Source of the DNA: Caulobacter sp.
Lineage (GTDB): Bacteria > Pseudomonadota > Alphaproteobacteria > Caulobacterales > Caulobacteraceae
Assembly: GCA_030645575.1 (NCBI GenBank)
Contig: JAUSMJ010000019.1
Location: 1 to 47,050 of the forward strand
Length of the DNA stretch: 47,050 bases
Reading direction: 5' to 3'
Part shown: one piece after another, positions 33,480 to 42,553 of the stretch
Numbering within the stretch: position 1 is the first letter of the stretch
Layout: every line of letters starts with the position of its first letter
Program-made: the position numbers and the translations under genes
The notes under the pieces: generated by a model
Database searches by the model: none
What the model was told of the DNA's origin: nothing
What the model saw: the letters and a program-made list of their open reading frames with translations, nothing else

Positions 33480-35501
33480 ATGCCCGCGAACCACCTTCGC
33501 GCCTCCGACGGCGAGCGGGAGCCGCTGTTGTGGCGCGGCATCCCATTGCGTCCGCCGCCGTGGCCGTGGGCGTTACTCGTGACGACCATAGCGCTCGCCG
33601 CGGCCATCGGGTCGCGAGTCGCCGTGCTGGGCTTTCCCGCCGGCATGGGCCCTTCATCGACCTTCTTTCCCGCCTTCATCGTGGCGACGCTCTACGGCGG
33701 GCCACGCTGGGGCTGGGGCGCCTGGCTCGTCGCGGTGGCCATCGGCGCCGTCTCGCCCTGGAGTCCGGTCCAGGATCCTTCCCGGCAGGGCGTGCTGGCG
33801 CTGTTCGCCCTCTCCGGCGTGGCGACGGTGATCGTGGCCGGCGGCCTGCGCACCGCCCTGGTGCGCCTGCGCCAGGAAGCCGGCGCCCGCCATCACGCCG
33901 CCGGGCGGCTGCGCGAGACCGAGGCGCGGTTCCGCAGTCTCGCCGACAGCGCGCCGGCCCTGCTGTGGATCTCGCGGCTCGGCGGGGCCCGCGAGTTCGT
34001 CAACACCGCCTATGTCGCCTTCCTCGGCGGGAGCTACGACGACGCCCTGCACATCGACTGGCGCGCCCGGCTGCATCCCGACGACCTGCAGCGCGTCCTC
34101 AGGGAACAGGCGGCCGGCGAGAGCGCGATGAAGCCCTTTTCGCTGGAGGCCCGTTACCATCGCGCCGACGGCGCCTGGCGCTGGCTGAAGTCCTTCTCCC
34201 AGCCCCGGCTCGACCCCGGCGGCGCGTTCGCCGGCTTCGCAGGCATCGCCTTCGACGTGACCGAAGCCAAACAGGTCGAGGCCAGCCTGCAGCACATCAA
34301 CGACCTGCTCGAGGACCGCGTCGAGATCGCCGTGGCGGAGCGGGACGAAGCCCAGGCCGCGCTGCTGCAGTCACAGAAGCTGGAGGCCCTGGGCCAGCTC
34401 ACAGGCGGCGTGGCGCACGACTTCAACAACCTGTTGACGGTGATCATCGGCGCTCTGGACATCGTCCAGCGCTATCCAGAGGACATCCCCCGCACCGCCC
34501 GGCTGAGCAAGGCGGCGCTCGACGCGGCCCAGCGCGGCGAGCGGCTGACCCGGCAGCTGCTGGCCTTCTCGCGCCGCCAGCCGCTGCGGCCGGAAGTGGC
34601 GATCGTCGATGCCCTGCTGCGCGAGAGCGAGACGCTGCATCGCGGCGCCCTGGGTGAGCGGTTCATGCTGGACCTGTCGCTGGCCGCCGGCGAGGCGCCG
34701 GTCAGCATCGATCCGGCGCAGTTCGACGCGGCGATCATGAACCTGCTGGTCAACGCCCGCGACGCCATGCCGGGCGGCGGCGTGGTCTCGGTCACCACCG
34801 GGCTGGCGGATCGACCGGCGAGCGGCGACCTGCCGGCCGGCGTCTATCTGATCGTCAGCGTGCAGGACGCCGGCGAGGGCATGGACGAGGCCACCCAGGC
34901 CCGTGTGTTCGAACCCTTCTTCAGCACCAAGCCGGTCGGCAAGGGCACGGGATTGGGGCTGTCGCAGGTCTATGGCTTCGTCCGCCAGAGCGGCGGCGAG
35001 GTGTCGATCATCAGCGCGCCCGGGATGGGCACGACGATCACCCTGGTCCTGCCCCTGGCCACGACCCCGCCGGACACGGACGAGGCCGCCGGACCAGCCC
35101 CGCGCGAAATCCTGACCGGCCTGAACGTCCTGTTGGTCGAGGACGATCCGGAGGTCGCGGCCCTGGCCGAGATCATGCTGCGCGAGCTGGGGCACGAGGT
35201 CCGGCTGGCCATCGATCCAGCGGAGGCCCTGGCGCTGGTCGCGAGGGACCCGGACATCACCCTGCTGTTGACGGACGTGGTCATGCCCGGCGAGATGACC
35301 GGCGTCGATCTGGCCCGCGCCGCCACCGCCGCCCGGCTCGGCCTGACGGTGCTGCTCAGCTCCGGCTACACGGGCGACACCCTGGCCTTTGCCGAGCAGG
35401 CGCCCTGGCCCCTGCTGCGCAAGCCCTACACCCTGGACGCCCTGGCCGCGGCCATCGGCGACGCGGTCGAGGACGTCGCCCGTCAGTACGTGAACGGATA
35501 G
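33480..35501 (+). CDS. Hybrid sensor histidine kinase with PAS and receiver domains
   Basis: A 673-residue membrane sensor. Residues 28-130 contain several hydrophobic segments (WALLVTTIALAAAIGSRVAV; AWLVAVAIGAV; GVLALFALSGVATVIVAG) of MASE/DUF4118 type. A PAS domain follows (about 148-265), then a dimerisation helix with the phospho-acceptor H313 (LGQLTGGVAHDFNNLLTVII), an ATPase domain (NLLVNARDAMPGGG, GKGTGLGLSQVYGFVRQSGG) and a C-terminal receiver (549-665) with D599 (LLTDVVMPG). The signal is unknown. No partner regulator is adjacent; the receiver may pass phosphate to a phosphotransfer protein elsewhere. Confidence 0.93.
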   Translation: MPANHLRASDGEREPLLWRGIPLRPPPWPWALLVTTIALAAAIGSRVAVLGFPAGMGPSSTFFPAFIVATLYGGPRWGWGAWLVAVAIGAVSPWSPVQDPSRQGVLALFALSGVATVIVAGGLRTALVRLRQEAGARHHAAGRLRETEARFRSLADSAPALLWISRLGGAREFVNTAYVAFLGGSYDDALHIDWRARLHPDDLQRVLREQAAGESAMKPFSLEARYHRADGAWRWLKSFSQPRLDPGGAFAGFAGIAFDVTEAKQVEASLQHINDLLEDRVEIAVAERDEAQAALLQSQKLEALGQLTGGVAHDFNNLLTVIIGALDIVQRYPEDIPRTARLSKAALDAAQRGERLTRQLLAFSRRQPLRPEVAIVDALLRESETLHRGALGERFMLDLSLAAGEAPVSIDPAQFDAAIMNLLVNARDAMPGGGVVSVTTGLADRPASGDLPAGVYLIVSVQDAGEGMDEATQARVFEPFFSTKPVGKGTGLGLSQVYGFVRQSGGEVSIISAPGMGTTITLVLPLATTPPDTDEAAGPAPREILTGLNVLLVEDDPEVAALAEIMLRELGHEVRLAIDPAEALALVARDPDITLLLTDVVMPGEMTGVDLARAATAARLGLTVLLSSGYTGDTLAFAEQAPWPLLRKPYTLDALAAAIGDAVEDVARQYVNG

Positions 35502-35516
35502 TCCGTCCGATTGCGG

Positions 35517-35545
35517 TTGCGCCGGCCGGGCCTCGGGTTTATATG
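35517..35545 (+). promoter_or_regulatory. Candidate nadA promoter
   Basis: TTGCGC (35517-35522), 17-base spacer, TATATG (35540-35545). The downstream operator begins 11 bases after the -10, over the expected transcription start. Confidence 0.5.
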
Positions 35546-35556
35546 TCTCTTGCCTC

Positions 35557-35577
35557 TTTTGCTCACTTATAGCATAA
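35557..35577. promoter_or_regulatory. Candidate NadQ-type operator 1 of the nad operon
   Basis: Minus strand reads TTATGCT-ATAAG-TGAGCAAAA. It shares ATGCT-N5-TGAGCA with operator 2 and lies just downstream of the -10. The site also contains CACTTAT-AGC-ATAAGTG, a perfect palindrome. NadQ is the known regulator of nadABC in some alphaproteobacteria; assignment is by motif and context. Confidence 0.55.
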
Positions 35578-35630
35578 GTGGCGCGGCGCCGGGGCGGAAC
35601 AGTCCGTTTCCGGCGTTTTACAGGCCCCTG

Positions 35631-35651
35631 AAATGCTCAGTTTGAGCATAA
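35631..35651. promoter_or_regulatory. Candidate NadQ-type operator 2 of the nad operon
   Basis: AAATGCTCAGTTTGAGCATAA contains the perfect palindrome ATGCTCA-GTT-TGAGCAT. It abuts the nadA Shine-Dalgarno (AAGGAGG, 35650-35656). Centre-to-centre distance to operator 1 is 74 bp, close to seven helical turns, which would suit cooperative binding or looping. Confidence 0.6.
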
Positions 35652-35662
35652 GGAGGATCGAG

Positions 35663-36748
35663 ATGGCCGACGGTTTCGCCCAGTTCGACTTCACCCCCGA
35701 GGTGGAGGCCGCCACCGCGCCGCTATGGGACAAGGTGAAGACCCGCGTCACGCCACTCGAGTGGCGCGTCCACGCGCCGCTGATCGCGGAGATCAACCGC
35801 CTCAAGCGCGAGAAGAACGCGGTCATCCTGGCCCACAACTACATGACGCCCGAGATCTTCCACGGGGTCGGCGACTATGTGGGCGACAGCCTGGGCCTGG
35901 CCCGCGAGGCGGCCCGCTCGGACGCCAGGATCATCGTCCAGGCCGGCGTGCATTTCATGGCCGAGACCAGCAAGGTGCTGTGCCCGGACAAGACGGTGCT
36001 GATCCCCGACCTGCGCGCCGGCTGCAGCCTGGCCAGCTCGATCACCGGCGCCGACGTACGGCTGATCAAGCAGCGCTATCCCGGCCTGCCGGTGGTCACC
36101 TATGTCAACACCACCGCCGAGGTGAAGGCCGAGACCGACATCTGCTGCACCAGCGCCAACGCCGTGCAGGTGGTGGAGTGGGCCGCGAAGGAATGGGGCG
36201 TCGATCGCGTCATCCTGATCCCCGACGAATTCCTCGCCCGCAACGTGGCGGCGCAGACGGATGTCAAAATCATCGCCTGGAAGGGCCGCTGCGAGGTGCA
36301 CGAGCGGTTCAACGCCCAGGACATCGCCGACCTGCGGGCCTCGTATCCCGGCGCCGAGGTGCTGGCCCATCCGGAATGTCCGGAGGAGGTGCTGGCCGCC
36401 AGCGACTTCGCCGGTTCGACCGCCGCCATGATCGACTATGTCGTGACCCGCCAGCCGAAACAGGTCGTGCTGCTGACCGAATGTTCGATGGCCAGCAACG
36501 TCGCCGCCGACGCGCCGGGAACCGAGTTCATCGGCCCCTGCAACCTGTGCCCGCACATGAAACGCATCACGCTGCGCAACATCCTCGACGCCTTGGTCGA
36601 GGAACAGTTCGAGGTGACGGTCGAGCCCGCCCTGGCCGCCCGCGCCCGCCAGGCCGTGCAGCGGATGATCGACCTGCCCCCACCCGCCACGCCCGCGCGT
36701 TACGACCTGGTCAAGGCGCGGCATCACGTGGATGTGGAGTTGATCTGA
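35663..36748 (+). CDS. nadA: Quinolinate synthase NadA
   Basis: Condenses iminoaspartate with dihydroxyacetone phosphate to quinolinate, using a [4Fe-4S] cluster. The 361 residues contain [70 protein letters not shown] and [13 protein letters not shown]; the cluster Cys are expected in RAGCSL, DICCTS and NLCPHM. The ATG at 35663 follows AAGGAGG by six bases, preferred over an upstream ATG at 35633 that would sit inside operator 2. First gene of nadA-orf-nadB-nadC. Confidence 0.97.
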   Translation: MADGFAQFDFTPEVEAATAPLWDKVKTRVTPLEWRVHAPLIAEINRLKREKNAVILAHNYMTPEIFHGVGDYVGDSLGLAREAARSDARIIVQAGVHFMAETSKVLCPDKTVLIPDLRAGCSLASSITGADVRLIKQRYPGLPVVTYVNTTAEVKAETDICCTSANAVQVVEWAAKEWGVDRVILIPDEFLARNVAAQTDVKIIAWKGRCEVHERFNAQDIADLRASYPGAEVLAHPECPEEVLAASDFAGSTAAMIDYVVTRQPKQVVLLTECSMASNVAADAPGTEFIGPCNLCPHMKRITLRNILDALVEEQFEVTVEPALAARARQAVQRMIDLPPPATPARYDLVKARHHVDVELI

Positions 36749-36766
36749 TGATGACCATCATCAATT

Positions 36767-36917
36767 CCCTCCCTCCCCTTCATGGGGAGGGTGGACGGGC
36801 GAAGCCCGGACGGGTGGGGAAGCGGATCGCTACCCCCAACCTGACCGGCACGGCCCTTCACTTCCCCATCCTGACCGCTACTCGGTCGGTCCCTCCCCAT
36901 GAAGGGGAGGGAGGTCG
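36767..36917. repeat. GC-rich inverted repeat pair within the nad operon
   Basis: Left arm near 36767-36792 (TCCCTCCCTCCCCTTCATGG ...) and right arm near 36885-36917 (CCCTCCCCATGAAGGGGAGG ...) form an inverted pair. CGGGCGAAGCCCGGACGGGT (36795-36814) is a hairpin between them. The right arm supplies GGGGAGGGA, a usable Shine-Dalgarno, to the following small ORF. Confidence 0.75.
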
Positions 36918-37118
36918 ATGATCGCCATCAGCAAGCTGGGCTTCGCCTACATGGTCAGGGCGACCCCGCCGGAGGTGAGCAAACCCTGGGGCAGCCTGTT
37001 GCCGCTCAGCGCCAGCAATGTCGTCGAGGAACTGATCCGCCACGGCTGCGGCCTGCGTGACGCCTTCGACGCCATGATCGTCGCCGACCCCGTCCGCGCC
37101 GCCAAGGAGCTGCGATGA
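36918..37118 (+). CDS. Small conserved-looking protein between nadA and nadB, unknown function
   Basis: A 66-residue reading frame (MIAISKLGFAYMVRATPPEV ... IRHGCGLRDAFDAMIVADPV) with a strong Shine-Dalgarno from the preceding repeat arm and a stop that overlaps the nadB ATG by four bases (ATGA). Position in the operon and coupling support translation. I do not recognise a family; it has a single Cys and no signal or membrane segment. It may matter mainly as a leader that couples nadB translation. Confidence 0.6.
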   Translation: MIAISKLGFAYMVRATPPEVSKPWGSLLPLSASNVVEELIRHGCGLRDAFDAMIVADPVRAAKELR

Positions 37119-38635
37119 CCGAGCGTATCCATCACGACGGGGTCCTGGTCGTCGGGGCGGGCCTGGCCGGCCTGACCGCCGCCATGGCCGCGGCGCCACG
37201 CAAGGCGCTGGTGCTGTCGCCGACGCCGCTGAACACCGGCTGTTCGTCGGCCTGGGCCCAGGGCGGCATGGCCGCGGCTCTGGGCGAGGACGACGCCCCC
37301 GCCCTGCATGCCGCCGACACCCTGGCCGCCGGCGCGGGCCTGTGCGACCCGGCGATGGTCGAGATCCTGACCCGCGAGGGACCGGACGCCGTGCGCCATC
37401 TGGCCGATCTGGGCGCGCCGTTCGACCGCACGGCCGACGGCGGCTTCGCCCAGAGCCTGGAAGCCGCTCACGGCCGCGCCCGCGTGGCGCGGGTCAAGGG
37501 CGACCAGGCTGGCCGGGAGATCATGCGCGCCATGACCGTGGCCGCCTATGTCTCGCCCCTGATCACCACCCGCGCCGGCGTCCGCGCGCGTCGCCTGCTA
37601 CAGGACGCCGACGGCCGCGTGCGCGGCGTGCTGGCCGAACAGAAGGGCCGGCTGATCGAGATCACGGCCGATGCGGTGATCCTGGCCACCGGCGGCATCG
37701 GCGGCCTCTATGCGGTCACCACCACCCCGGCCGAGCTGAAGGGCGAGGGCCTGGGCCTGGCGGCGCTGGCGGGGGCGGTCATCGCCGACCCCGAGTTCGT
37801 TCAGTTCCATCCGACCGCCATCGACATCGGCCGCGATCCCGCCCCGCTGGCCACCGAGGCCCTGCGCGGCGAGGGGGCGAAGCTGCTCAACGCCCGGGGC
37901 GAGGCCTTCATGGCCGCCTATCACGAGGCCGCCGAGCTGGCCCCGCGCGACGTGGTGGCCCGCGCCATCCATGCCGAGCTTGAGGCCGGTCGGGGGGCCT
38001 TCCTCGACGCCCGCGCCGCGGTGGGCGAGCATTTCCCCGACGAGTTCCCGGCCGTGTTCGCCGCCTGCATGAGCGCGGGGATCGACCCACGCTACCAGGT
38101 CATTCCGGTGGCCCCGGCCTGCCACTATCACATGGGCGGGGTGGTCACCAACGCGACGGGCGCCACCAGCCTGACCGGCCTCTACGCCGCCGGGGAATGC
38201 GCCGCGACCGGCGTCCATGGGGCCAACCGACTGGCCTCGAACTCGCTGCTAGAGGCGGCCGTGTTCGGCGCCCGGGCCGGCGCGGCGGCGCGCGAGCTGA
38301 CCGCCCCGGCCGGCCGCGTCGTCGCCGGCGAGGCCTTGCCCGACCTGCCCGCCCCGGCCCTGGCCGAGCTGCGCCGCGCCATGACCCGCGACGCGGGCGT
38401 GGTGCGCGACGCCGAGGGCCTGACCCGGCTGGCCCGGACCGTCGAGGCGATGAAGGCCCGCCACGGCGAGGGCCCGATCCTGGTCACGGCCGGCCTGGTG
38501 GCCGCGGCCGCCCTGGCCCGACGCGAGAGCCGCGGCGCCCACTACCGCGCCGACTTCCCGCAGGCCAAGGACCCGCCGGCCCGCACCTTCGTCACCCATC
38601 CGGGCCAGCAGGCCCTCAAGGTCGCCGCCGAATGA
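37115..38635 (+). CDS. nadB: L-aspartate oxidase NadB
   Basis: FAD enzyme that oxidises aspartate to iminoaspartate, the substrate of NadA. The 506 residues begin with the dinucleotide fold [20 protein letters not shown] and show [69 protein letters not shown] and [20 protein letters not shown], then [20 protein letters not shown]. Overlaps the upstream small ORF and the downstream nadC, so the operon is tightly coupled. Confidence 0.96.
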   Translation: MTERIHHDGVLVVGAGLAGLTAAMAAAPRKALVLSPTPLNTGCSSAWAQGGMAAALGEDDAPALHAADTLAAGAGLCDPAMVEILTREGPDAVRHLADLGAPFDRTADGGFAQSLEAAHGRARVARVKGDQAGREIMRAMTVAAYVSPLITTRAGVRARRLLQDADGRVRGVLAEQKGRLIEITADAVILATGGIGGLYAVTTTPAELKGEGLGLAALAGAVIADPEFVQFHPTAIDIGRDPAPLATEALRGEGAKLLNARGEAFMAAYHEAAELAPRDVVARAIHAELEAGRGAFLDARAAVGEHFPDEFPAVFAACMSAGIDPRYQVIPVAPACHYHMGGVVTNATGATSLTGLYAAGECAATGVHGANRLASNSLLEAAVFGARAGAAARELTAPAGRVVAGEALPDLPAPALAELRRAMTRDAGVVRDAEGLTRLARTVEAMKARHGEGPILVTAGLVAAAALARRESRGAHYRADFPQAKDPPARTFVTHPGQQALKVAAE

Positions 38636-39477
38636 TCGCCCCCCTGCCCGACCTGCTGATCGATCCCGTCGTCCGCGCCGCCCTGGCCGAGGACCTCGGC
38701 CGGGCCGGCGACATCACGGCGCTCGCCTGTATCGACGCCGACGCGCGGCTGGAGGCGACCTTCGCGGCCCGCAAGGCCGGGACCATCGCTGGTCTCGCCT
38801 GCGCGCGGCTGGCGATCCTGGCCCTGGATCCGGACGCGAAGTTCAAGGCCAGGGTCGAGGACGGCGACGCCGTGAAGGCCGGCGCCGTGCTGGCCAAGGT
38901 CTCGGCCAACGCCCGCGCCCTGCTGTCGGCGGAACGCACGGCGCTCAACCTGCTGGGTCGGCTCAGCGGCGTGGCCACCCTGACCCGGACCTATGTCGAC
39001 GCCGTCGCCGGCACGACCGCCCGCATCACCGACACCCGCAAGACCACGCCCGGCCTGCGCGCGCTGGAGAAGTACGCCGTCCGCTGCGGCGGGGCGCTGA
39101 ACCACCGCTTTGGCCTGGATGACGCCATCCTGATCAAGGACAACCACGTCGTCGCCTGCGGCGGTGTCGGCGAAGCCATCCGCCGCGCCCGCGCCTTCGC
39201 CGGCCATCTGGTCAGGGTCGAGTGCGAGGTCGACAGCCTGGCCCAGCTTGTCGAGGCGCTCGACGCCGGCCCGGACGTGGTCATGCTCGACAACTTCAGC
39301 CTGAAAAACCTGCGCATCGCGGTGGGCATGACCGCCGGCCGGGTCGTGCTGGAGGCCTCGGGCGGCGTGACCCTTGAGACAGTCCGTGACATCGCCGAGA
39401 CCGGCGTGGACGTGATCAGCGTCGGAGCGCTGACCCATTCGGCGAGCGTGCTGGACATCGGGCTGGATGCGGTTTGA
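38632..39477 (+). CDS. nadC: Nicotinate-nucleotide pyrophosphorylase (quinolinate phosphoribosyltransferase) NadC
   Basis: Converts quinolinate and PRPP to nicotinate mononucleotide, completing the de novo branch. The 281 residues contain [78 protein letters not shown] and [20 protein letters not shown]. The ATG at 38632 overlaps the nadB stop (ATGA) and gives the usual length. The end of the operon is followed by a cluster of REP elements. Confidence 0.97.
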   Translation: MIAPLPDLLIDPVVRAALAEDLGRAGDITALACIDADARLEATFAARKAGTIAGLACARLAILALDPDAKFKARVEDGDAVKAGAVLAKVSANARALLSAERTALNLLGRLSGVATLTRTYVDAVAGTTARITDTRKTTPGLRALEKYAVRCGGALNHRFGLDDAILIKDNHVVACGGVGEAIRRARAFAGHLVRVECEVDSLAQLVEALDAGPDVVMLDNFSLKNLRIAVGMTAGRVVLEASGGVTLETVRDIAETGVDVISVGALTHSASVLDIGLDAV

Positions 39478-39494
39478 GCTGCCAATTTCAACTC

Positions 39495-39511
39495 GCTTGT
39501 CCGGGCCACCC
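39495..39511. repeat. Truncated REP family B copy
   Basis: CTTGTCCGGGCCACCCA (39495-39511) is the right half of the family B element; the left GTCATGGCCCGG is missing. It marks the left edge of a repeat cluster after nadC. Confidence 0.7.
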
Positions 39512-39540
39512 AGGCGCACGATGACGCTGGAAGGGCGCGG

Positions 39541-39641
39541 GGGCGGGCTTTCCTGTCCCTTGGGACTGGATAGCCTGCCCTCTCACCCGGCCTCCTCGGG
39601 GACCGGACGAGCAGTCCCGAGGGACAGCTAGTCCAGTCCCC
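39541..39641. repeat. Inverted pair of REP family A palindromes
   Basis: Copy 39541-39580 (GGGCGGGCT ... TGTCCCTTGGGACTG ... AGCCTGCCC) and copy 39598-39641 (GGGGACCGGACGAGCAGTCC ... CGAGGGACAGCTAGTCCAGTCCCC). Both keep the GTCCC/GGGAC core and have their own outer stems. Located between nadC and the SDR. Confidence 0.82.
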
Positions 39642-39656
39642 TGTCTTCATTGTGCA

Positions 39657-39685
39657 TGGGTGGCCCGGACAAGCCGGGCCATGAC
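39657..39685. repeat. REP family B hairpin
   Basis: Reverse orientation of GTCAT-GGCCCGG-CTTGT-CCGGGCC-ACCCA, identical in stem and flanks to 24675-24703. It ends 39 bp before the SDR start. Confidence 0.87.
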
Positions 39686-39724
39686 GGGTATTGGGTGGCG
39701 TTGATTGAAGATCAGGAGCCACCC

Positions 39725-40480
39725 ATGCACATCGACCTGACCGGCAAGACCGTACTCGTCACCGGCGCGAGCCGGGGCATCGGGGCGGCGATCGCGACCG
39801 GCCTCGCGGCCTCCGGCGCGAAGGTCGCCGTGCACTATTCCGCCTCGCCCGACGACGCGGCCTCCGTCGCCGCCGCCTGCGGTCCCGAGGCCCGAACCTT
39901 CGCCGCCGACCTCGCCGATCCGGCCGCCTGCCAGCGGCTGTGGCATGAGGTCATCGCCCACTACGGCCGCATCGATGTGCTGGTGAACAACGCCGGGGTG
40001 GCCACCGCCGTCGATGACGCCTCGATCGACCGCTGGCTGGAGATCTGGAACCACACCCTGGACGTCAACCTGCGCGCCGCCGCCCTGCTCTGCCGGCTGG
40101 CGACGGACCACTTCACCGCGCGCGGCGGCGGGCGGATCATCAACATCAGCTCGCGGGCGGCCTTCCGCGGGGACCAGCCGGACTATATCGCCTACGCCGC
40201 CTCCAAGGGCGGCATGGTCGCCCTGACCCGTTCGATCGCGCGGGGCTTCGGCAAGCAGGGGATCGTGGCGTTCAACGTCGCGCCGGGCTTTACCCGTACG
40301 GCCATGGCCCAGGACTTCATCGACCAGTACGGCGAGGACTACGCCACCAGCGACATCGCCCTGGCCCGGCTGACCGAGCCGACCGACGTCGCCCCGACCG
40401 TGGTGTTCCTCGCCAGCGGCCTGGCCGACCACGCCACGGGCGCGACGATCGACATCAACGCCGGATCCTACGTGCACTGA
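39725..40480 (+). CDS. Short-chain dehydrogenase/reductase (SDR)
   Basis: A 251-residue classical SDR acting on an unknown carbonyl or hydroxyl substrate. The cofactor motif is VLVTGASRGIGAAIATGLAA, the NNAG motif is VLVNNAGVATAVDD, and the catalytic residues are Ser in IINISSRAAF and Tyr-x3-Lys in YIAYAASKGGMVAL. The His residue in the β2 region (VAVHYSAS) does not fix NAD or NADP preference. SD CAGGAG is eight bases before the ATG at 39725. It resembles FabG-like reductases, but no fatty-acid genes are nearby. Confidence 0.92.
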   Translation: MHIDLTGKTVLVTGASRGIGAAIATGLAASGAKVAVHYSASPDDAASVAAACGPEARTFAADLADPAACQRLWHEVIAHYGRIDVLVNNAGVATAVDDASIDRWLEIWNHTLDVNLRAAALLCRLATDHFTARGGGRIINISSRAAFRGDQPDYIAYAASKGGMVALTRSIARGFGKQGIVAFNVAPGFTRTAMAQDFIDQYGEDYATSDIALARLTEPTDVAPTVVFLASGLADHATGATIDINAGSYVH

Positions 40481-40493
40481 CCGGGGAGGCCCT

Positions 40494-41633
40494 CTAGGCG
40501 GCCGACGGCGCGTCGATGGCCGGCCGGACCACGCGCCGGCGGTTCAGCCAAACCTGCACCGGCTCGTCGATGAACCGGTGGAACAGGCCGGCCGCCGCCA
40601 GCGACAGCGGCAAGGACAGCGCCCAAAGGCCCCAGTGCAGCCACGGCGCCAGCGTCACCCGGCTGGTCAGCACGCCCAGCGCGCCGAACCAGACCAGGCC
40701 GGTCAGGGCATGGGTGACGAACAGCGAGAAGGACAGCCTGGCGCCCAATGCGATCAGCCGCGAGGGCCGCACGACCGGCATCCGGCCGAAGCTCAGCACG
40801 ATCATGGCGATGGCGACGATGCTGGCCAGGTCGAGCCGGCCGGCGATCTGCAGCATGATCAGCATCGCGAAGGACAGCCAGGACAGCATCCATGCCGTCC
40901 GGATCGGAGGCGCCCCCGTCTCGACCACCCGGGCGATACAGACGCCCAGCAGGAACAGCGGCGCGGCCCGCACCACGCCCAGGCTGTAGTCGAGGTCGTA
41001 GATGCTGTGGTGAAACAACGCCATGCAGACCAGGTCCCCGGCCATCACCGTGGCCAGGCCCAGCGCCAGCAGGGCCGAGGGGCTGGTCATCCGGCTGACC
41101 CAGCGCCAGGCCACCGGGAAGGCCGCGTAGCAAACGACCAGCGCCGACAGCGACCAGCTGGGCTGGTTCCAGCCGATCCCGCCCGGCAGGCCCCAGGCCT
41201 GGACCATCAGAGCCTGCATCAGCAGGGCCCCGAGCGTGAAGTGCCCGGGATTGCCTGGCTGGACGCCGAGCACCTCGGCGACCACCACCGCCGCCGCCAG
41301 CGCAGCCAGCACGATCAGCTGGGCTGGCCAGATGCGGGTCAGGCGCTTCTTCATGAAACCGACCAGGCCGATGCGTCCGGACAGCACCTGGCCGCCATAG
41401 GCGCGGCCCAGCACGAAGCCCGAGAGGATCAGGAAGAAGTCCGTCGCCAGGTAGCCGCGGTCGAACACCGGGTGCAGACTGGCCAGCGTGACCGGGGCCT
41501 GCGCCCCATAGTGATACAGCACGATGAGCAGGGCCGCGGCGAAACGTAGCGCATCGAGGGCCCCGCCCCGGCTGGCCGGCGCGGAATGGGCCACGGAATG
41601 GGACAGATCTCGCGTCACGAGGGAAAACTCCAC
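40494..41633 (-). CDS. Membrane acyltransferase (acyltransferase 3, OafA/YrhL-like)
   Basis: A 379-residue integral membrane O-acyltransferase with about ten hydrophobic segments. The family start is present: GGALDALRFAAALLIVLYHY, then GYLATDFFLILSGFVLGRAY and MKKRLTRIWPAQLIVLAALA. The catalytic-type His-Tyr (VLYHYGAQ) and the R-x10-H-like layout match. It probably O-acetylates a surface polysaccharide or glycan. It is divergent from the YgiD-type gene. Confidence 0.9.
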   Translation of the reverse strand: MEFSLVTRDLSHSVAHSAPASRGGALDALRFAAALLIVLYHYGAQAPVTLASLHPVFDRGYLATDFFLILSGFVLGRAYGGQVLSGRIGLVGFMKKRLTRIWPAQLIVLAALAAAVVVAEVLGVQPGNPGHFTLGALLMQALMVQAWGLPGGIGWNQPSWSLSALVVCYAAFPVAWRWVSRMTSPSALLALGLATVMAGDLVCMALFHHSIYDLDYSLGVVRAAPLFLLGVCIARVVETGAPPIRTAWMLSWLSFAMLIMLQIAGRLDLASIVAIAMIVLSFGRMPVVRPSRLIALGARLSFSLFVTHALTGLVWFGALGVLTSRVTLAPWLHWGLWALSLPLSLAAAGLFHRFIDEPVQVWLNRRRVVRPAIDAPSAA

Positions 41634-41670
41634 GGGTCTGCAAGGGCAATTGCAACGCGCGGGCCGATAC

Positions 41671-41692
41671 CCATCTGTATCAGTATCAGTTA
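41671..41692. promoter_or_regulatory. Tandem repeat/possible control site before the YgiD-type gene
   Basis: GATACCCATCTGTATCAGTATCAG (41670-41689 region) holds an inverted GATAC/GTATC and a tandem GTATCA repeat in the 74-bp divergent gap. Function is unproven. Confidence 0.25.
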
Positions 41693-41707
41693 CCCATGGA
41701 GCCTTTG

Positions 41708-42481
41708 ATGACCCGCCGCATGCCCGTCCTGTTTCTCGGCCACGGCTCGCCGATGAACGCCATCGAGGACAATCCCTGGCGGCGTGGCTGGGCGGAGATC
41801 GCCGCGCGGCTGCCGCGCCCCAAGGCGGTGTTATGCATCTCGGCCCATTGGGAGACGCACGGCGTGGCGGCGGTCTCGGCGGCGGCGCGGCCAGCGACGA
41901 TCCACGACTTCGGCGGCTTCCCGCAGGCGCTGTTCGACCTGCGCTACGACGCGCCGGGCGATCCGGCGCTTGCGCGCCGCGTGGCCGACCTGCTGGCGCC
42001 CGACCCGGTGGTGCAGCATCCCACGCGCGGCCTCGACCACGGCGCCTGGAGCGTGCTGCTGCCGATGTATCCAGACGCCGACACGCCGATCGTCCAGCTC
42101 AGCCTCGACCGGGCGAAGGCCAACGCCTGGCATCACGCGGCCGGGCGTCGGCTGGCGCCGCTGCGCGACGAAGGGGTGCTGATCGTCGCCAGCGGCGACA
42201 TCGTCCACAATCTGCGCGACATCGACTTCCGCACCGGCGCGACCCCGGCCTGGGCGCCGCGCTTCAACGACGCGGCCAAGGCGCTGATCGTGTCCGGCGA
42301 CCATGGCCCGCTGATCGACTGGCAGAAACTGGGCCCCGACGCCGCCGCGTCAATCAACAGCGCCGAACACTACCTGCCGCTGCTCTACGCGCTGGGCGCG
42401 GGCGATCCCGGCGAGCCGGTGAGCTTCTTCAACGATGACGTCTTCGCTGGAATCTCGATGACGTCAGCTCAGATTGGGTGA
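41708..42481 (+). CDS. 4,5-DOPA-extradiol-type dioxygenase (YgiD/LigB family)
   Basis: A class III extradiol dioxygenase of 257 residues opening catechol-type rings. Metal ligands are in VLFLGHGSPMNAIEDN, LCISAHWETHGVA and SGDIVHNLRDID, and the C-terminal catalytic His is in SAEHYLPLLYALG. Of two ATGs, the second (41708) has GGAG ten bases upstream; the first is at 41696. A tandem GTATCAGTATCAG lies 14 bases before the first ATG and may be a control site. The natural substrate of YgiD proteins is uncertain. Confidence 0.9.
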   Translation: MTRRMPVLFLGHGSPMNAIEDNPWRRGWAEIAARLPRPKAVLCISAHWETHGVAAVSAAARPATIHDFGGFPQALFDLRYDAPGDPALARRVADLLAPDPVVQHPTRGLDHGAWSVLLPMYPDADTPIVQLSLDRAKANAWHHAAGRRLAPLRDEGVLIVASGDIVHNLRDIDFRTGATPAWAPRFNDAAKALIVSGDHGPLIDWQKLGPDAAASINSAEHYLPLLYALGAGDPGEPVSFFNDDVFAGISMTSAQIG

Positions 42482-42553
42482 TCAAAACAAGTCCGTCACC
42501 CTTGGGCTCGTTGGGGCGAGGATGACGACTTTGTTTGAGGCTGACGGCTGTGA

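Noticed and set aside
40468..41655. A second long leftward frame (395 codons) over the acyltransferase gene
   Set aside because: It is an overlapping shadow in another frame; the 40494-41633 frame carries the clear acyltransferase-3 motifs.
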